Source: Lineus longissimus
Lineage: Eukaryota > Nemertea > Pilidiophora > Heteronemertea > Lineidae
Assembly (NCBI RefSeq): GCF_910592395.1
Contig: NC_088324.1
Coordinates: 9,636,953-9,700,952, forward strand
DNA: 64,000 bases
Direction of reading: 5' to 3'
Shown here: one piece after another, positions 33,915 to 46,500 of the stretch
Layout: each line of letters starts with the position of its first letter
Position numbering within the stretch: the first letter of the stretch is position 1
The notes under the pieces: model-generated
Told to the model about the DNA's origin: nothing
Seen by the model: only the letters and a program-made list of their open reading frames with translations
Databases searched by the model: none
Made by a program: the position numbers and the translations under genes

Positions 33915-35065
33915 AGAAACTCTCAAGCGAATCTCGACGACCGGGACAGCTCTCGGGGACGTTCTTGAGTCGATTTAGATCCGTAGCCACCAGAGTTACA
34001 ATTTGTATCTTATTTTGCATGTGTTGCATATTCGTTGATAGAAAAAATCATGACAATTCTATTTTTATGCTTTTAGTTAAATGTATTTCGAATCTCGGAC
34101 TGATTGGTCAACAAACGACGGATCGAAATTTGCCCAATCTTTCATTAACTTGACCTTGGAGTTGACCTTACCATGCTACAGACCAACATTTATCAACACC
34201 ATAATTAGTTTACAAAAAAGGTTAGTTAAAAAATAATAAGCTTTAAAGACTGACATGCAGGGATCGAGCGGGGTATATATACCTTTGGGCGTCCTTTGAC
34301 CAACGTACATGTACACTTGCTGTCTTGCGGTGGTCCGGTGTTACCTGATTAGGCAAGATGTATTTACAAGGTATTCATCTGAGTTAGAAACAAATAAGCA
34401 ATAAAATTTAATAGCTGGAACGTGGCACCAAGCGATGTTTTAGGATCTCATTTGTCAAATATAGAATCGAGGGATGGATATAAGCTAACTCAAACATTTC
34501 AATTTAATGGGGCCTAATATACGACACGAGAGTTGGCAAATATGGCGTTATTTGAAAAAGAAAAGTCCAACACGAACTTCTTATATGAACATGTACATGA
34601 ATTAGACTCCGAGTCAGTCCGTTGGTCTTCCTAAACATGAATGTACGTAGCAGCCGATCCGGTGCGTCCGGAGTGTAGCTTGACTTGGCTCCAATTGCCT
34701 CCGACGTTGTCCGAATAAGTGCCAGATTTAGCATTCCATTAGACTTTCAAGGCCTCTTTTCATGCAAAACATGTTTATTGGGGTCATTGCTTCGGGCCTA
34801 ATTGATTTCTAAACGCTTCCGTAAACTTTCGGAGTGACGTCCAGTGTTGGTTAAGGATAATCCCCTCCTCCGCTTTCCATCAATTTAAAGTGCAGAATCT
34901 CCAATTATAGTACATACATGTACATTCATCACATGCAAATCCGGCAAAGTATGCATGGAATGAACGTTGCCCGAAATTTGTATAATTGTACCGCTGAAGA
35001 CCAGTTGTTTCATTCAAATCACGGATATCGTCCCAACTGTTGTGTGAGACCAGGAAAGCTTCGAC
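33915..35065. other. Spacer between the two secreted-protein genes
   Basis: About 1.15 kb. It should contain the 3' UTR of the protease homologue and the promoter of the basic secreted protein. gtatatatacc (about 34273) is a TATA-like sequence, but its distance from the next start codon makes the link uncertain. No other gene was seen. Confidence 0.4.
34400..34405 (+). terminator. Possible poly(A) signal of the protease homologue
   Basis: AATAAA about 490 bases after the TAG stop; no closer canonical hexamer was noticed. Confidence 0.4.
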
Positions 35066-37753
35066 ATGATGAAGTCAACCTTGATTGTACTGCTGGTGGT
35101 GTTCGCACTGCTCGGTGAGTAGAACATTTTCGGAACAACTTTTAATCACTTTGCATAGAGGGGTAGAAGGAAGTTTTTCTTTAAAGGAGAATCTATCTTC
35201 TGTATTTCTCATAACTTTTCAGAGAAGAAGCTAGAACAACTAAGGCATCTGTTATAAGGGCTACATGGGAAATGCCAGAACAGTCAGTGTTTTGTTCGAA
35301 TGTTTTTAAAGAGCAATCTCAACGTTCCATGTACATGCATCAAAGTAAGGCGCTCATCACCAGCAATGGCATTATTTTCTTCCTGTTTTGATTCCAGCTT
35401 TGAGCGCAGATGCCAAGAAGAAGCGCCAAAAGAAGGGAGGAAAGGGTACCAGAGGTCGTAAGTAGTTATATGTGCCTCTAAACTTGTCAGTTCGCGACAA
35501 CTATATTGACCTGGTAGATTTTTATCTTAAATAGATAACTCCGTAAAAGGCTCACAAATCACCTATGTATTTACTCCTTGAAATATTCGTCTAACATACC
35601 GTGGAGCATTATTTACAGCAGTTTTTTTCTTTTCAAGTTGGAGATCAATGTCCATTTGATTCCCAACTGAAGGGGCCCGTTCTCCGTAAATTTGGTTATT
35701 TCTATAGCCTCGACTGTGGGACACATTATCTATCTTTGAAACAAAATTCATGAATTTCTCTCTTCTTCGCCGCCGTTTGCAGCCAAAATCTACGTAGTGG
35801 ACAGCGCCAGTGGTATGGACAATAGCACCTGCGTCCAGCGATGCGCGAAGGAAGACTTGGGCAAGAAGGCCAAAGTACGAAGGTGCACCGCCTTGTACAC
35901 CGGCGCAACTATCAACAAGTGCATACTGATTGTAGTCCATTGCCCGAAAAAATTCCAAAAGCCAGCTGACTTGACCCTGTGCACCGATTGCGTTTTCAAG
36001 AACGGTAAGTTCCCTTTTACATACCGGGTAATCGAATATTAGTAGGCTAAGAAATATTAGTAGCTCTCAAGACGCGCCGTCGAGCGATTTTAGTCACTGC
36101 GACGAAGCCATAACCACATGCACATGACAATTGTGGTTCGGCTGATTTTGTTAAATTTCATAGTATTCTGGTGCTGAATATAGCAAATCGCTTATCCTTC
36201 TCTTCCCAAGTTATGGTCAATTTCAGCAGCGTATGACCAACATTTGCATTGAATAAATGAGTTCCTGGCCATGTGGCCATGGGGGGAAGGGGGTCTTATA
36301 TTAGAAACCATACAAAGAGTTTTGAAAGTATGAAAGCAGTATATACCAGCACCATTCTAACTCAATTGGAATTCATAGTCCTGCTCAAACTCGCAAAATC
36401 GCGAGGTCGGCGCGTCGGGCAAATCTGGGTGGAATGGATAAAGACCGTATGTGATATTCTCCGGGTTGATGTACATTGCTTTCATAGTCATTGAGAGATG
36501 GCTCTTATAATACTCCCAAACCGCTCTAATTTCTAAAGAGACTGTTATTGGTTCTTTGCCGACTGTTACGGAATAGTGCCGAAAAAGGAATTTACTTATC
36601 ACTATATTGTATCCCGAGCTGTCTTAAAACATCCGCGTACTCACCATCTATCCCGACCCCGTTTCCCTCACAATGACAGCGTATACATCAAACAGTTTAG
36701 ACGGGTTTCTGTTCTGGGCCGGGTCGCACACTGTCCGCAGCATCCTAAGCACTAAGGTTTCTACATCTTTCGTAGGTTTGCGACACCTGCCGGATGTATC
36801 TTATCTGATCTTCTCGAAGGAACCTCTCTCGTAAGGTTCTGGGCCTTGTTTTTCAAAACAAATTTTAGCTGGCGTACTTAACCTAACTTGGCGTTGTCTC
36901 CTTCACTTAAGGCCTCAGACTTAGCACTAAGTTGATATAACACCAGCGTTAGAGACAAAACTTGTTTTGAAAAACCGGGCCCTGGTCTTTATTGATAATT
37001 CTGTTTATATAATCTTTGCAGTAAGAGGCAAGGGTCAGCGAAACAAGGGTAGGAAAGGAAAGAAGGGAAATAAGGGTAGGAAAGGAAAGAAGGGAAGGAA
37101 AGGAAAGAAAGGAAAGAAGGGTAGAAGAGGAAAGAAGGGGAATAATAATAATGGCGGAAATAGTAAGTACACCTTCAGAATTAAGACGACGCGCGAATAT
37201 TCTGGAGAATTTCTGATAAAAAGTGAAAACGTGTGAAGAAGATTGCGCATGACCTGTACGATGTCGCAGTCTGCAGTAGTCTTAGCCGCACCACGAGGGC
37301 GACGAACTAACGAGGCTAGTGGGGAAAAAAGGACACCATCCAAGCCCATCCAGCCAGCAAACTGTGAGAGTTGGCCGTAGTTGCGTTTGAAAAAACAAGA
37401 TATTTGTAATCCGAATTGGCGCCTCCTATAGAGGTCTACATGTGCACATGAATGGTTGAGGAGAATTTTATTCGGGCTTTGCAAACTGCAGGTATTATTT
37501 TTTGTGCCGCGTGATATGTAATCCCTTGCTCTATACATGGGATTATTGACTGGTCCCACGTGAATATCCAAATAGTGAGTGCCGCATTATCTTCACCACC
37601 TAGGTTTTTAAAATCTTATCCATATATTATCCCCCGCCTACGTTCAAATTGACCGTGGGGTTCAGGATGCCACCGCATAACACATTTATCCACAAGTTGA
37701 CAGTATCTATGTATCATTATCTCTTTTATCCTTCAGGCCAGCCAGAGCCATAA
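35066..37753 (+). CDS. Secreted, highly basic Cys-rich protein with a collagen-like Gly-X-Lys tail, 162 aa, 5 exons
   Basis: Exons: 35066-35114, 35398-35457, 35783-36004, 37022-37162, 37737-37753. Every intron is phase 1, and there are 163 codons including TAA. MMKSTLIVLLVVFALLALSA begins a clear signal peptide ending near A22. A Lys/Gly linker follows (KKKRQKKGGKGTRG), then a middle domain (37-111) with seven cysteines (C53, C57, C71, C83, C90, C103, C106) and one N-glycosylation site (NST at 50). The tail (112-157) contains about eleven Gly-X-Y triplets of the types GRK, GKK, GNK and GRR, without proline. I do not recognise the family. Basic tails around a Cys-rich core recall heparin-binding factors (midkine/pleiotrophin) or matrix and adhesive proteins, but the Cys spacing does not match midkine. 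The odd cysteine number could mean a disulphide-linked dimer. The last exon supplies only SQPEP and the stop. A poly(A) signal candidate lies at 38099-38104. Confidence 0.85.
36841..36981. mobile_element. Palindromic MITE, relative of 3217-3359, in intron 3 of the basic secreted protein gene
   Basis: gggccttgtttttcaaaaca at the left mirrors tgttttgaaaaaccgggcc at the right. Inner aacctaacttggcgttgt pairs with ttgatataacaccagcgtt. The element ends about 40 bp before the acceptor of exon 4. Confidence 0.65.
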
Positions 37754-38453
37754 GATGGAACCTCAGATAAGCGGGGAATCTCAAGTTAGCAGCAACAACG
37801 TAACTGGAACTCACGAATTGATTTTTATCAAATATGCCACAAACGGAATAGAGATGTTAGACCACAGAACATTTTTAGAAATTTCCATCCTTAAAAGTGT
37901 TTTGTCGCCGAAAGGCTTGCTTACAAATATATAAAGTGTTTCGGCCCATTGCGTACTAAATTTACCTATAATAAATTGACACAGGGGATGATACCCGTAT
38001 ATGTACTTCGGATACCGACAATGTGCAATTAATAATCATACGTGTAGTAATGACAACATTTAAGGTGAAACTAAACTTGTAATTTGATTTTCTTCACCAA
38101 TAAACAGAGGACTGATACCACAAGAAAACTGTTCTCCCCTTCTTATTCGAATCATTGTCTCATTGAATCATTGAATCCGTAGGACATTTGAGTTTGTGGC
38201 AATGGTCCATGTAGCATGATCATTTTCCTAGGTACACATCTCTGTCATAGCATCTCTGTGGTATAAACGGCGGTAGTGTCATTGATAATAAACCATGTCT
38301 TTGAGGATAGGTAAGGACACAGTCAATTGAGACGGTACCCATACTGTTGCTGGGTGGTTGAAATATCGGATACCATCATGTCAATATCTCTCAAACTGAC
38401 TCGCCTCAAAGATGGACTCCCATTAGATTGAAGCCCAGCAGAGCACTCGAACT
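37754..38453. other. 3' flank of the basic secreted protein gene, no further gene
   Basis: AATAAA at 38099-38104 is the best candidate poly(A) signal. Nothing else is recognised. Confidence 0.4.
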
Positions 38454-38742
38454 GATAAAACACTGCCGATGTAGTTGTTGATGTCGTACAGATGCTGCAT
38501 GCAAAAATCAGCTCAAAATTCCAACCGCTTCATGCTTTTTCAAACATTTGGTAAATTTTTGCAAAATTTTGCCATCAAACTCAAAAACGGGCCTTGGATC
38601 CAGGGCCTATATGACCATCCATGATCATGAATGTATAGGCCTGAAAAGCCTGTAAGACCTGGGTACAAGGTATTTTTAAAGTGGTCTGCATCCGCAAACC
38701 GTGCGTGATATAACGCTGAAAATGCAGGATATTGATGATGGA
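38454..38742 (+). repeat. Left copy of a ~290-bp direct repeat
   Basis: From gataaaacactgccgatgta to cgctgaaaatgcaggata it matches 39164-39453 at nearly every base; visible differences include gccgatg/gccgacg and catgc/catgg. The pair sits about 710 bp apart like LTRs of a short element, but TG..CA ends, a primer-binding site and a polypurine tract are not evident. Confidence 0.8.
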
Positions 38743-39163
38743 TACATAATCTGATAGATGTTAAAGCGAAATTTTTATATCAATACTGGTTTGGCAGTAA
38801 TTCTTCAAAATATCACGAAAACGATATTCCCTCTCAATCAACTAGACTTTGATATTTTCCCCCAAAATCTTAGTTCAGTCTGACTCAGACTGACATTGTC
38901 TACCATTTCATCAAGAATATTTACAAAAAATGTTGATATTTTAAGAACGTGATCAAGTTGTCATTTCTTGATATTTAGAAGAATAAATTGTTAATTAGCA
39001 CTGATATCGATATTTCGCTTAAGCATCAATCAGATTATGTATCTATCATTACGTTCCAAAATTTTCAGCATCTTAGTGTCGCTCGTGTTTGCCCTGAAAA
39101 TCCATCCAAAAATGACACAAAATGATATATTGTTATATTTGATATCTAGACATGTCAGAACCA
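38743..39163. mobile_element. Inverted-repeat element between the direct repeats
   Basis: gatggatacataatctgat with following gttaaagcgaaat (about 38738-38775) is mirrored by atttcgcttaagcatcaatc then agattatgtatctatca (about 39012-39048). The outer sequences (tgaaaatgcag against aaaattttcagcat) continue the inverse match weakly. Probably a MITE within or beside the duplicated block. Confidence 0.5.
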
Positions 39164-39453
39164 ATAAAACACTGCCGACGTAGTTGTTGATGTCGTACAG
39201 ATGCTGCATGCAAAAATCAGCTCAAAATTCCAACCGCTTCATGGTTTTTCAAACATTTGGTAAATTTTTGCAAAATTTTGCCATCAAACTCAAAAACGGG
39301 CCTTGGATCCAGGGCCTATATGACCATCCATGATCATGAATGTATAGGACTGAAAAGCCTGTAAGACCTGGGTACAAGGTATTTTTAAAGTGGTCTGCAT
39401 CCGCAAACTGTGCGTGATATAACGCTGAAAATGCGGGGTATGATGATAGATAT
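39164..39453 (+). repeat. Right copy of the ~290-bp direct repeat
   Basis: Same order of anchors as the left copy: cactgccgac, gatgctgcatgcaaaaatca, acgggccttggatccagggc, gtgcgtgatataacgctgaa. Confidence 0.8.
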
Positions 39454-39570
39454 TGTCTATGCTCCCCAGAGGTGAGCTAAAAAGGAGACAAGTGACTTCC
39501 CCAAGGTTTGAACAGAGGACTCGCTGCTCCTGCTACACCGCGAGCTTGTAGTGACGTCAAGTGGTCGGCC

Positions 39571-41254
39571 TGTGAACTATAGGAAGGTGTAAACTGTTGA
39601 GGAAATTGGTGATTAAAATGTTGATGGGGGTCCTCTAAATTTGATGACTTGACATTTGTTTGTTTTTTGATGTTTTTCAATCAAATTGCGCTATTTAATA
39701 CGTTAGAGTCATTTAGTGAGGTAGTAAAAAGGAAAATAGAAAATATTTTATATGAATGGGTGATTTTGATCAAAGAGTGAAAGCCATTTTTTTGAGGTTT
39801 TCGAGATGCGCCGATCAGCCTTTAGATTTTGTTGATGGTTCCTAGTACTTACAGATTATCAGCGTATTTGTTCCAATTTTGATATTTCTGGCAAGTCCAA
39901 GTCATATTCTTTCATAACATCTATTTTATTTGAATGACAATGAAATTATCATCGAGTTTTAGGCCAACATAATTGGGCCTCTCTCAGACCTATCCAAGAT
40001 GGCGGATCTTCTGTCAAAGTGAGATCAGAGTCCACATCAAAATGCATTTTACTATGAAAATGTGAAATGATAGTCATTTAATTCCTCTTGAATTGTAACT
40101 TTTATTCATATTCATTCTGACAGTGATTCATTTGACCTGTGTGCTTCCTCAGATTTCTCATAATCTGGACCATAATGGTACCTCTATTTTCACTCAACAC
40201 TGAAGACCTACTGTAAATCTGACAGATTGCTCTGAACAGATGGTGAAGACAAACTTGACATAGGAAACCTTGAAGCACAATCAGAAGATGAAATCGACAC
40301 ACTACCAGGAACAAATCGGGAAGACGAACTAGACACTCGATCACTCGAAACACAACCCGAAGATAAAATAGACACATTACTTCATCATCTGATTGTGTTT
40401 TCAGTGTTCCTGTGTCAAGTTTGCCTTCACCATCTGTTCAGAGTAAAGTGTCGATACCATCTTCTGATTGTGTTTCGAGTGATCGAGTGTCTAGTTCGTC
40501 TTCCCGATTTGTTCCTAGTTGTGTGTCGATTTCATCTTCTGATTGTGCTTCAAGGTTTCCTGTGTCAAGTTTGTCTTCACCATCTGTTCAGAGCTGTCAG
40601 ATTTACAGTAGGTCTTCAGTGTTGAGTGCAAAAAGAGGTACCATGATCCAGATTATGAGAAATCTAAGGAAGCACACAGGTCAAATGAATCACTGTCAGA
40701 ATTAATATGAATAAAAGTAACATGTTAAGTGGAATTAAATGACTGTCCATTCACATCTTTAAAGTAAAATGCATTTTGATGTGGACTCTGATCTCACTTT
40801 GCCTGATGATCCGCAATCTTGGATCAACAAAATAGGTCTGAGAGAGGCCCAACTATTTTGGCCTGAAACTCGATGATAATTTCCTTGTCATTCAAATAAA
40901 AATGTATTTTGTGAAAGAATATGACTTGGACTTGCCAGGAATATCAAATTTGGAACAAATACGCTGATAATCTGTAAGTACTAGGAACCATCAACAAAAT
41001 CTAAAAGCCGATCGGCGCATCTCGAAAACCACAAAAAATGGCCTTCACTCTTTGATCAAAATCACCCATTCATATAAAATATTTTCTATTTTCCTTTTTA
41101 CTACCTCACTAAATGACTCTAACGTATAACATAGCGCAATTTGATTGAAAAACATTGAAAAACAAACAAATATCAAGCCACCAAAGTTAGAGGACCCTGT
41201 CAACATTTTAATCAGCAATTTCATCAACAGTTTACATCTATCCGTGAACTATCC
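39571..41254. mobile_element. ~1.7-kb palindromic (foldback) element with ~810-bp arms
   Basis: The left arm, about 39571-40380, returns inverted at about 40448-41254, with a unique centre of about 67 bp. Anchor pairs: tgtgaacta / tccgtgaactatcc ends; gagtcatttagtgaggtagt / actacctcactaaatgactc; gagatgcgccgatc / gatcggcgcatctc. The two arms differ by scattered substitutions, so this is an old duplication. Near the centre both arms encode the same protein-like stretch (IMRNLRKHTGQMNHCQN; in the plus frame at 40412-40705 and in the minus frame at 40102-40377). That stretch is preceded by a Ser-rich segment and is probably a remnant of a transposon protein. Confidence 0.8.
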
Positions 41255-41641
41255 ACATAAACATGGCGGACGCTGGACTTCGATTACGCCCAAATCGTGA
41301 ATAAATTCATGTTTTCTAACCAACAGGAAAGGATTTATGCCGTGAAACTTCCAGCGATAATAAATATATACTTGCTAAATCTGTCCATACTAAAGTTTAA
41401 GTAATCGTAGGTATGAATCGCTTGCTATTAGTCTAAATCCACCTTGTATTTTTCAACTTTTTTTTACACAGTAAAAATGCACAGTCGACTATGTACAAAT
41501 GCACTGCACTGGTCTAGTCGAGTGCAGTTCTGACATGTCTGAACTGATCTTGTCACTAACTGACCAGTGAGTGCTGTTTAATCACTGCACTGACATCAAA
41601 ACACTAACGGTGCTAGCTGTAGGCCAGGCCCAGAGTGTAGG

Positions 41642-41836
41642 CTATACTCGAACTCGAAGGCCTTAATAAAACCCGCCAGAAGAAACCGACTTCTCCAAAC
41701 CAGATGTAAAACTGTCGTGTGCAAGAGATCTTTCATCTTCCGAACAGCTAGTGAATGGAACAACTTAAGCTACGACGATCGCAGAGCTACATCATCTGCA
41801 GCATTAAGGGCATGTCTACCAAAGGCATACTGCTAA
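41642..41836 (+). mobile_element. 3' end of a LINE-type reverse transcriptase ORF
   Basis: The frame ending at TAA 41834-41836 contains RRNRLLQTRCKTVVCKRSFI and FRTASEWNNLS. These are typical of the C-terminus of non-LTR retrotransposon ORF2 (pattern RSFFPRTIREWNxLP), followed by a short tail (SSAALRACLPKAYC). Everything upstream is missing, so it is a 5'-truncated, dead copy. Confidence 0.65.
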
Positions 41837-42071
41837 CCTTCCTCCTCCATTTGCGTACACCCCCCCCTTTGGTTTTAAATTTATTACGTCAACAGACGTA
41901 ATTTATTCCTGGCCAAGACCAACATGTATAAAAAGGTAAGAGTAACTATTAAGTAAACCTTTTTCTTTCATCATTGAGAGCAACTTGGAATGTTATTTGT
42001 TAGAAATATAACCCCAGGTGGTACCGAGTGCTTGCATGCCAATCCAGGGAATGGCACAACTCGGCAATCTA

Positions 42072-42265
42072 CAGTAGAACCTCACTTAGCGGACACCTCT
42101 CTATTAAGGACAACCTCTCTATTAAGGACAACCTCTATTAATGACGCTAGTTTTGGTCCCAAACTGGTTGTTACCATTCAATTTGACCTCTCCAATCAGG
42201 ACACCTCTCTATTAAGGACAGCATTTGTCAGTCCCAAGGGTGTCCTTATTAGAGAGGTTTTACTG
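42072..42265. mobile_element. 194-bp pogo/Tigger-like MITE
   Basis: cagtagaacctc at the left and gaggttttactg at the right are inverse ends with one mismatch, flanked by TA on both sides (42070-42071, 42266-42267). The interior carries tandem cctctctattaaggacaa units. Ends of the form CAGTAGAACCTC with TA duplications are typical of pogo/Tigger elements. Confidence 0.75.
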
Positions 42266-43544
42266 TATATTGAGATTAGGGTAAAAATGAGCATGAACAA
42301 TTTTTCGGTGACAGTACTGACACTTAACTTTGGAAGCTCTGCCAGGTTGCTGGGGGCAATAACATTTGGCATATCTTGTATGCAAACTATCCTGCGCACC
42401 ATAAGTGACTCTTTTGAAAACCACACCACCTAGGGGCCACCACATTCAGAAAAATGTTTTGATAGAATGCTTCCTTTAGAAACATTATAAACACATTGAG
42501 TCTTTTGAGGCACGGATGTGCCTGTGGCAGCTGAAGAATCGTTGCCTCTGCCGGCAAACCGTAAAAAACCAGTTTAATATGCATTAAAAGTCCTTTGAAA
42601 CTGCAAAATATGACTTGATAAAAAGTATCAAGAGATGAAATTTGAATCTGCGCGAAAAAGAAAGAAGAACGGCGAAAAAACCAACACGTTGAAATCAAAA
42701 GCCAAGGAAAAGTGTTCCCCTTGTTCCTTGCTATACAGCCATGAAAATGCACATCCTATTTTACAAGAATTCCCAATACTCCAATTATTTGCAGGACTAC
42801 TTTCATGTACATGTACATGTATTGATTGGGGCCAGGTGAAGCCTTTCCCTGTGCATCAATGCCATTGATAATAGCAAGTAATGAATAATAAACAATAATC
42901 AAAGCTAATGACTTATTTATTGATGCATTTGACATTCACTTGTGTTTGAACAACATGCGAAGCCTTTCATTGGTTGGATACGCCCCACATTTTTCTCTCC
43001 CAATTATTCAGTTTTACTCCGAGCCATGACAATGACGAGATGGCTATGCATCCCAGTACTGTCACTCAGTTGGCAATTTAAACTAGGCCAGGCCTACAGT
43101 TGGAGGAGGCAATAATTAGGCTGGGTAGGTTGATAAATAATGATGAGATCTCATACTCTTGGAAAGCAGGGTGTGTCCAAAATCATTTTTGATAGATGTC
43201 TGCAACCACCTGGCATGACTTGACTAATCACAGACGAGACTAGAGTGTAAATATAGAATCTTTATCGACTAGATTATAAACATTCATCAATCTGTGTTTA
43301 TTCTGTGATTGAACTGACATGATATTGATTTGATGAGATCAGCTGGTATTGAGTCCTTGGTCTTGATACTCCCTGCATGACTCATCCTCGTTCGTTCCTT
43401 TTGGATGTTCCATTGATTAATCGTATTATATCTTTCTCATTTCAGACTAGCCCACCAGGTGACATGTTGGCCTATGACTGAATCGTTTACGTCTAATAAT
43501 TCGGGTATTTATCAACCTGGTGCTAAGTTTGTAAATATCTCAAC
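42266..43544. other. Upstream region of the TBC gene
   Basis: No coding exon was recognised. catttcag near 43440 is an acceptor-like site. The segment 43445-43544 could therefore be the 5' untranslated part of the first coding exon. Confidence 0.4.
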
Positions 43545-46500
43545 ATGGCCGAGGCGACAAAGAAGGCATCCAGTCTCAGCACGGAGGAGATTCAGCTACT
43601 GGCCAAGATTGAGGAGGCAAATAAGTAGGTATCATTGTTAAAAGGACATGAGGGACTGCGATGGCATTATAAAAATCTCCATATTTACCCCAAAATAGAA
43701 TAGTCTCTAAACCAATAACATTGACTGTTGATACATGTACCTCTACCATTGGAATTGAGGTTTGGGCACCACCAGCTGCCTTGCATCAACCAGGGCACCA
43801 GGGCACCAGTGGACGTCCTGTAACCCGTGCATACAGTTTGTACAACTTTGTTTTTTTGTGTTACGTGTAAACCATCGTATTGTGTGGTGTCTTGAGCACG
43901 TTAACTTTGACAGAAATTTCAAATGTTCCAAAAGTTATGAAAGTGATGTTAATAGTTGTTGAAGGGGAACTTCATCTAAGACTTAATTTAAAAAAGCGCT
44001 TTCATTCACGATGATTATAATTTCAGACTGTTCGAAGCAGATGAGAAGTCATTGAAATCGCTGAGTGCCTCGCCAAACGTGTCTAGTCATTCCCGTAAAG
44101 GTTCCATAACGAGCATGAAGTCAGTCACATCCGCCACCAGTCAGTTCAGTAATCTGCCTTTCGAAGAAGAGCCAGGACTAAAAGGTGAGACTTGAAGAAT
44201 ATTGCCACATTTTGCTGCAATATGTATCCCTGCCATGTTGATAGCAGCCTCGCTTTTGGTACCATAGTCCAGTAGTAGATAAAAATGTATCTTCTTGCAT
44301 CAAAATGGTTGGACAGTGGGCAATATGTCGTGACACCATCATTGGCAAAACATATGAATGTTGAGCAAGATGGTCATGGTACCGGTGGTGTGTTAAACAT
44401 CACCCGTGGTTTTGTAAAATCAGGAAAGGTTTCTCCTTAACAGTCAGTTCACTGTTTTGGTCCCTTGTCTTAGTATGGCCGGCACTTAGAGAGTTTCGGC
44501 CTGGCGTTAAATCGCGATAGTGCTCAGCTGGTTGAAGGTATTTCAATGACGGGATCTGCAGTGCAGATGAGATAGGCTGAAATTCTCATTCCCTGGAGAT
44601 CTAAGACAGTTTTAGCATGGCGATTTTTCAGATTTTCAGAACTTGTTATCTTTTTTTCCCCACTACGTGTAGATGACATTTCATACTCTTCGTCCTGTCT
44701 TGTCTTTTAGCAGTTGTGTACACATTTCTAGTTTTGACAATTTAGGAAGTTTCATCGTGATGTTTGGTCCAAATCGTACAGCACTGTTGAGTATTTGTAT
44801 TGTTAGTTGATAATGCACTGTAACGTTTTCTGGTGGTGAAAAAGTTTTGTTTTTTTCTGTACTTTCTGCGAGGGGCGTCAGTTTGAAAGGAACACTCGTA
44901 AACAGACACCTCATTTTCATCTCTTCTGCACCCGTTCTTGATTTCAGCTTATGATGCTTTACAAAAAGTTCTAGCCAAGTACAATTGTCAACTACAGTCA
45001 AGCCCCGGTAGGCATGCATCACATTTTTTCCGCATCGTAGAGAAAGCGCTGTCTTCAGTTTTAAAAACGCATTAACTTTTTTTTGTTCTGTTCAAATTTG
45101 AAATGACCTTGGACGGTGGTAGTACTGTGAGCTAACTAAAGTGATTCACACATGGTGTTGGTGTGATGAAAATTGTTTATGACATGCTATCTCACCCTTT
45201 TCAAAGTGATTGATATACTGCTGTGCAAGGTTTGAAGTAATTAACAAATATTATTGCTGTAAATCAACTTGTCGATTTCTGATGGGCTACTTGGGTGCAG
45301 TGGTTTTTAAATTGGTTTGCTCACAGTTTAAATGCCAAACACGGTCTGTTAAAATGCATTGCATTCTAGTTGTTACAATTATGTTAAAATTTGAATTATC
45401 ATTTTTTATCAATTGTTTTCATTTCATATAGATTAAGGTATGCAAACGGTTCTCCCTGTTCTGATTTACATGTAAACAATTTTAAAGTTTGGGTGTATTG
45501 TCTGATATCGTCTGCTGTAATCAGGTGTCTTCTGACTGCACACTAACCTCTGCCTATCCTGACACCTTGTGCCAAGATGCCTCAACTATTCGACTGCCCA
45601 CCTGTAGCATAGCTTAAGCTATTCAGCATGATCAAAGGGGATGTTTTGATAAGCTTGTGGATCAAAACTGGGAGAACTCAATGCTAACCATGTAAACAAC
45701 TAATTTCGTGTCATGCCTACTATATTCTATTCCAAAGCATTATTAAATCTTCAATATATCTTGTAACCGAACACCTTTGGAGATGGGACGCCGGCGGTCC
45801 ACCGCATAATATTTCTTCCAGCACCATACTAACAATAGGCCACTGAAGCCCTGTCTTGTAAAAATGCTCTTTTACAGATGCATGGTGTGGGGAAATTCTG
45901 ACATGTTGCTTCCATCACTTCTGGACCTCGGGGAAAGTCAGCCTGCTCTATTTTGCATTGCACATCTGAAACTAAAAGCTAAAAAATAAAACATGGAAGG
46001 GTTATCAAGAAATTTTGAGAGTAATGATAGTTATGAGTATCCGTAAGCCTCAGATTTATAACTTTTAGTGGTATCCACGGATACGTTTTTGAAGAATAAA
46101 TAGCTGCAATATATGAAGGTGAAAATCCCCATATCATGATATCTTTACCTGTCAGACCTGTGGATTTTGTAAGTTTACAAAATGTATCGTCACCAAACCT
46201 TTCCTGATTATTCAAAAAACAGGAGATGTCAGGTACATGGTCATTCGATGCCATTCATAATGTTCAGTTTTGATAGACAGCGGGTTTTTATTTCAAATGA
46301 AGCGGTCTTACTCTTAAATCGGTGAAATTATTTATTTTAGCGAAGACCGTACGGGTGTGCTCAACATTCTTGAATGTCACTTGACTATTTTGAGTTCGAC
46401 TTGTAGCATGGTTTGATATGTGCATGCGTTTATCGAATGCACTTTAAATGTCCTACTGTTGTTTTGCATGTTTGTAACTGTGTTGTAGAGGTTGGTCAGA

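Noticed and set aside
37035-37571. 178-codon minus-strand frame opposite exon 4 of the basic secreted protein
   Set aside because: Its Phe/Pro/Leu-rich C-terminal half is the antisense of the Gly-Lys repeat. The plus strand has a coherent spliced gene with a signal peptide.
40395-40625. Membrane-protein-like frame with LCQVCLHHLF repeats in the palindrome
   Set aside because: It is an alternative frame of the Ser-rich repeat region. The frame shared by both arms that ends in KHTGQMNHCQN is the better candidate.
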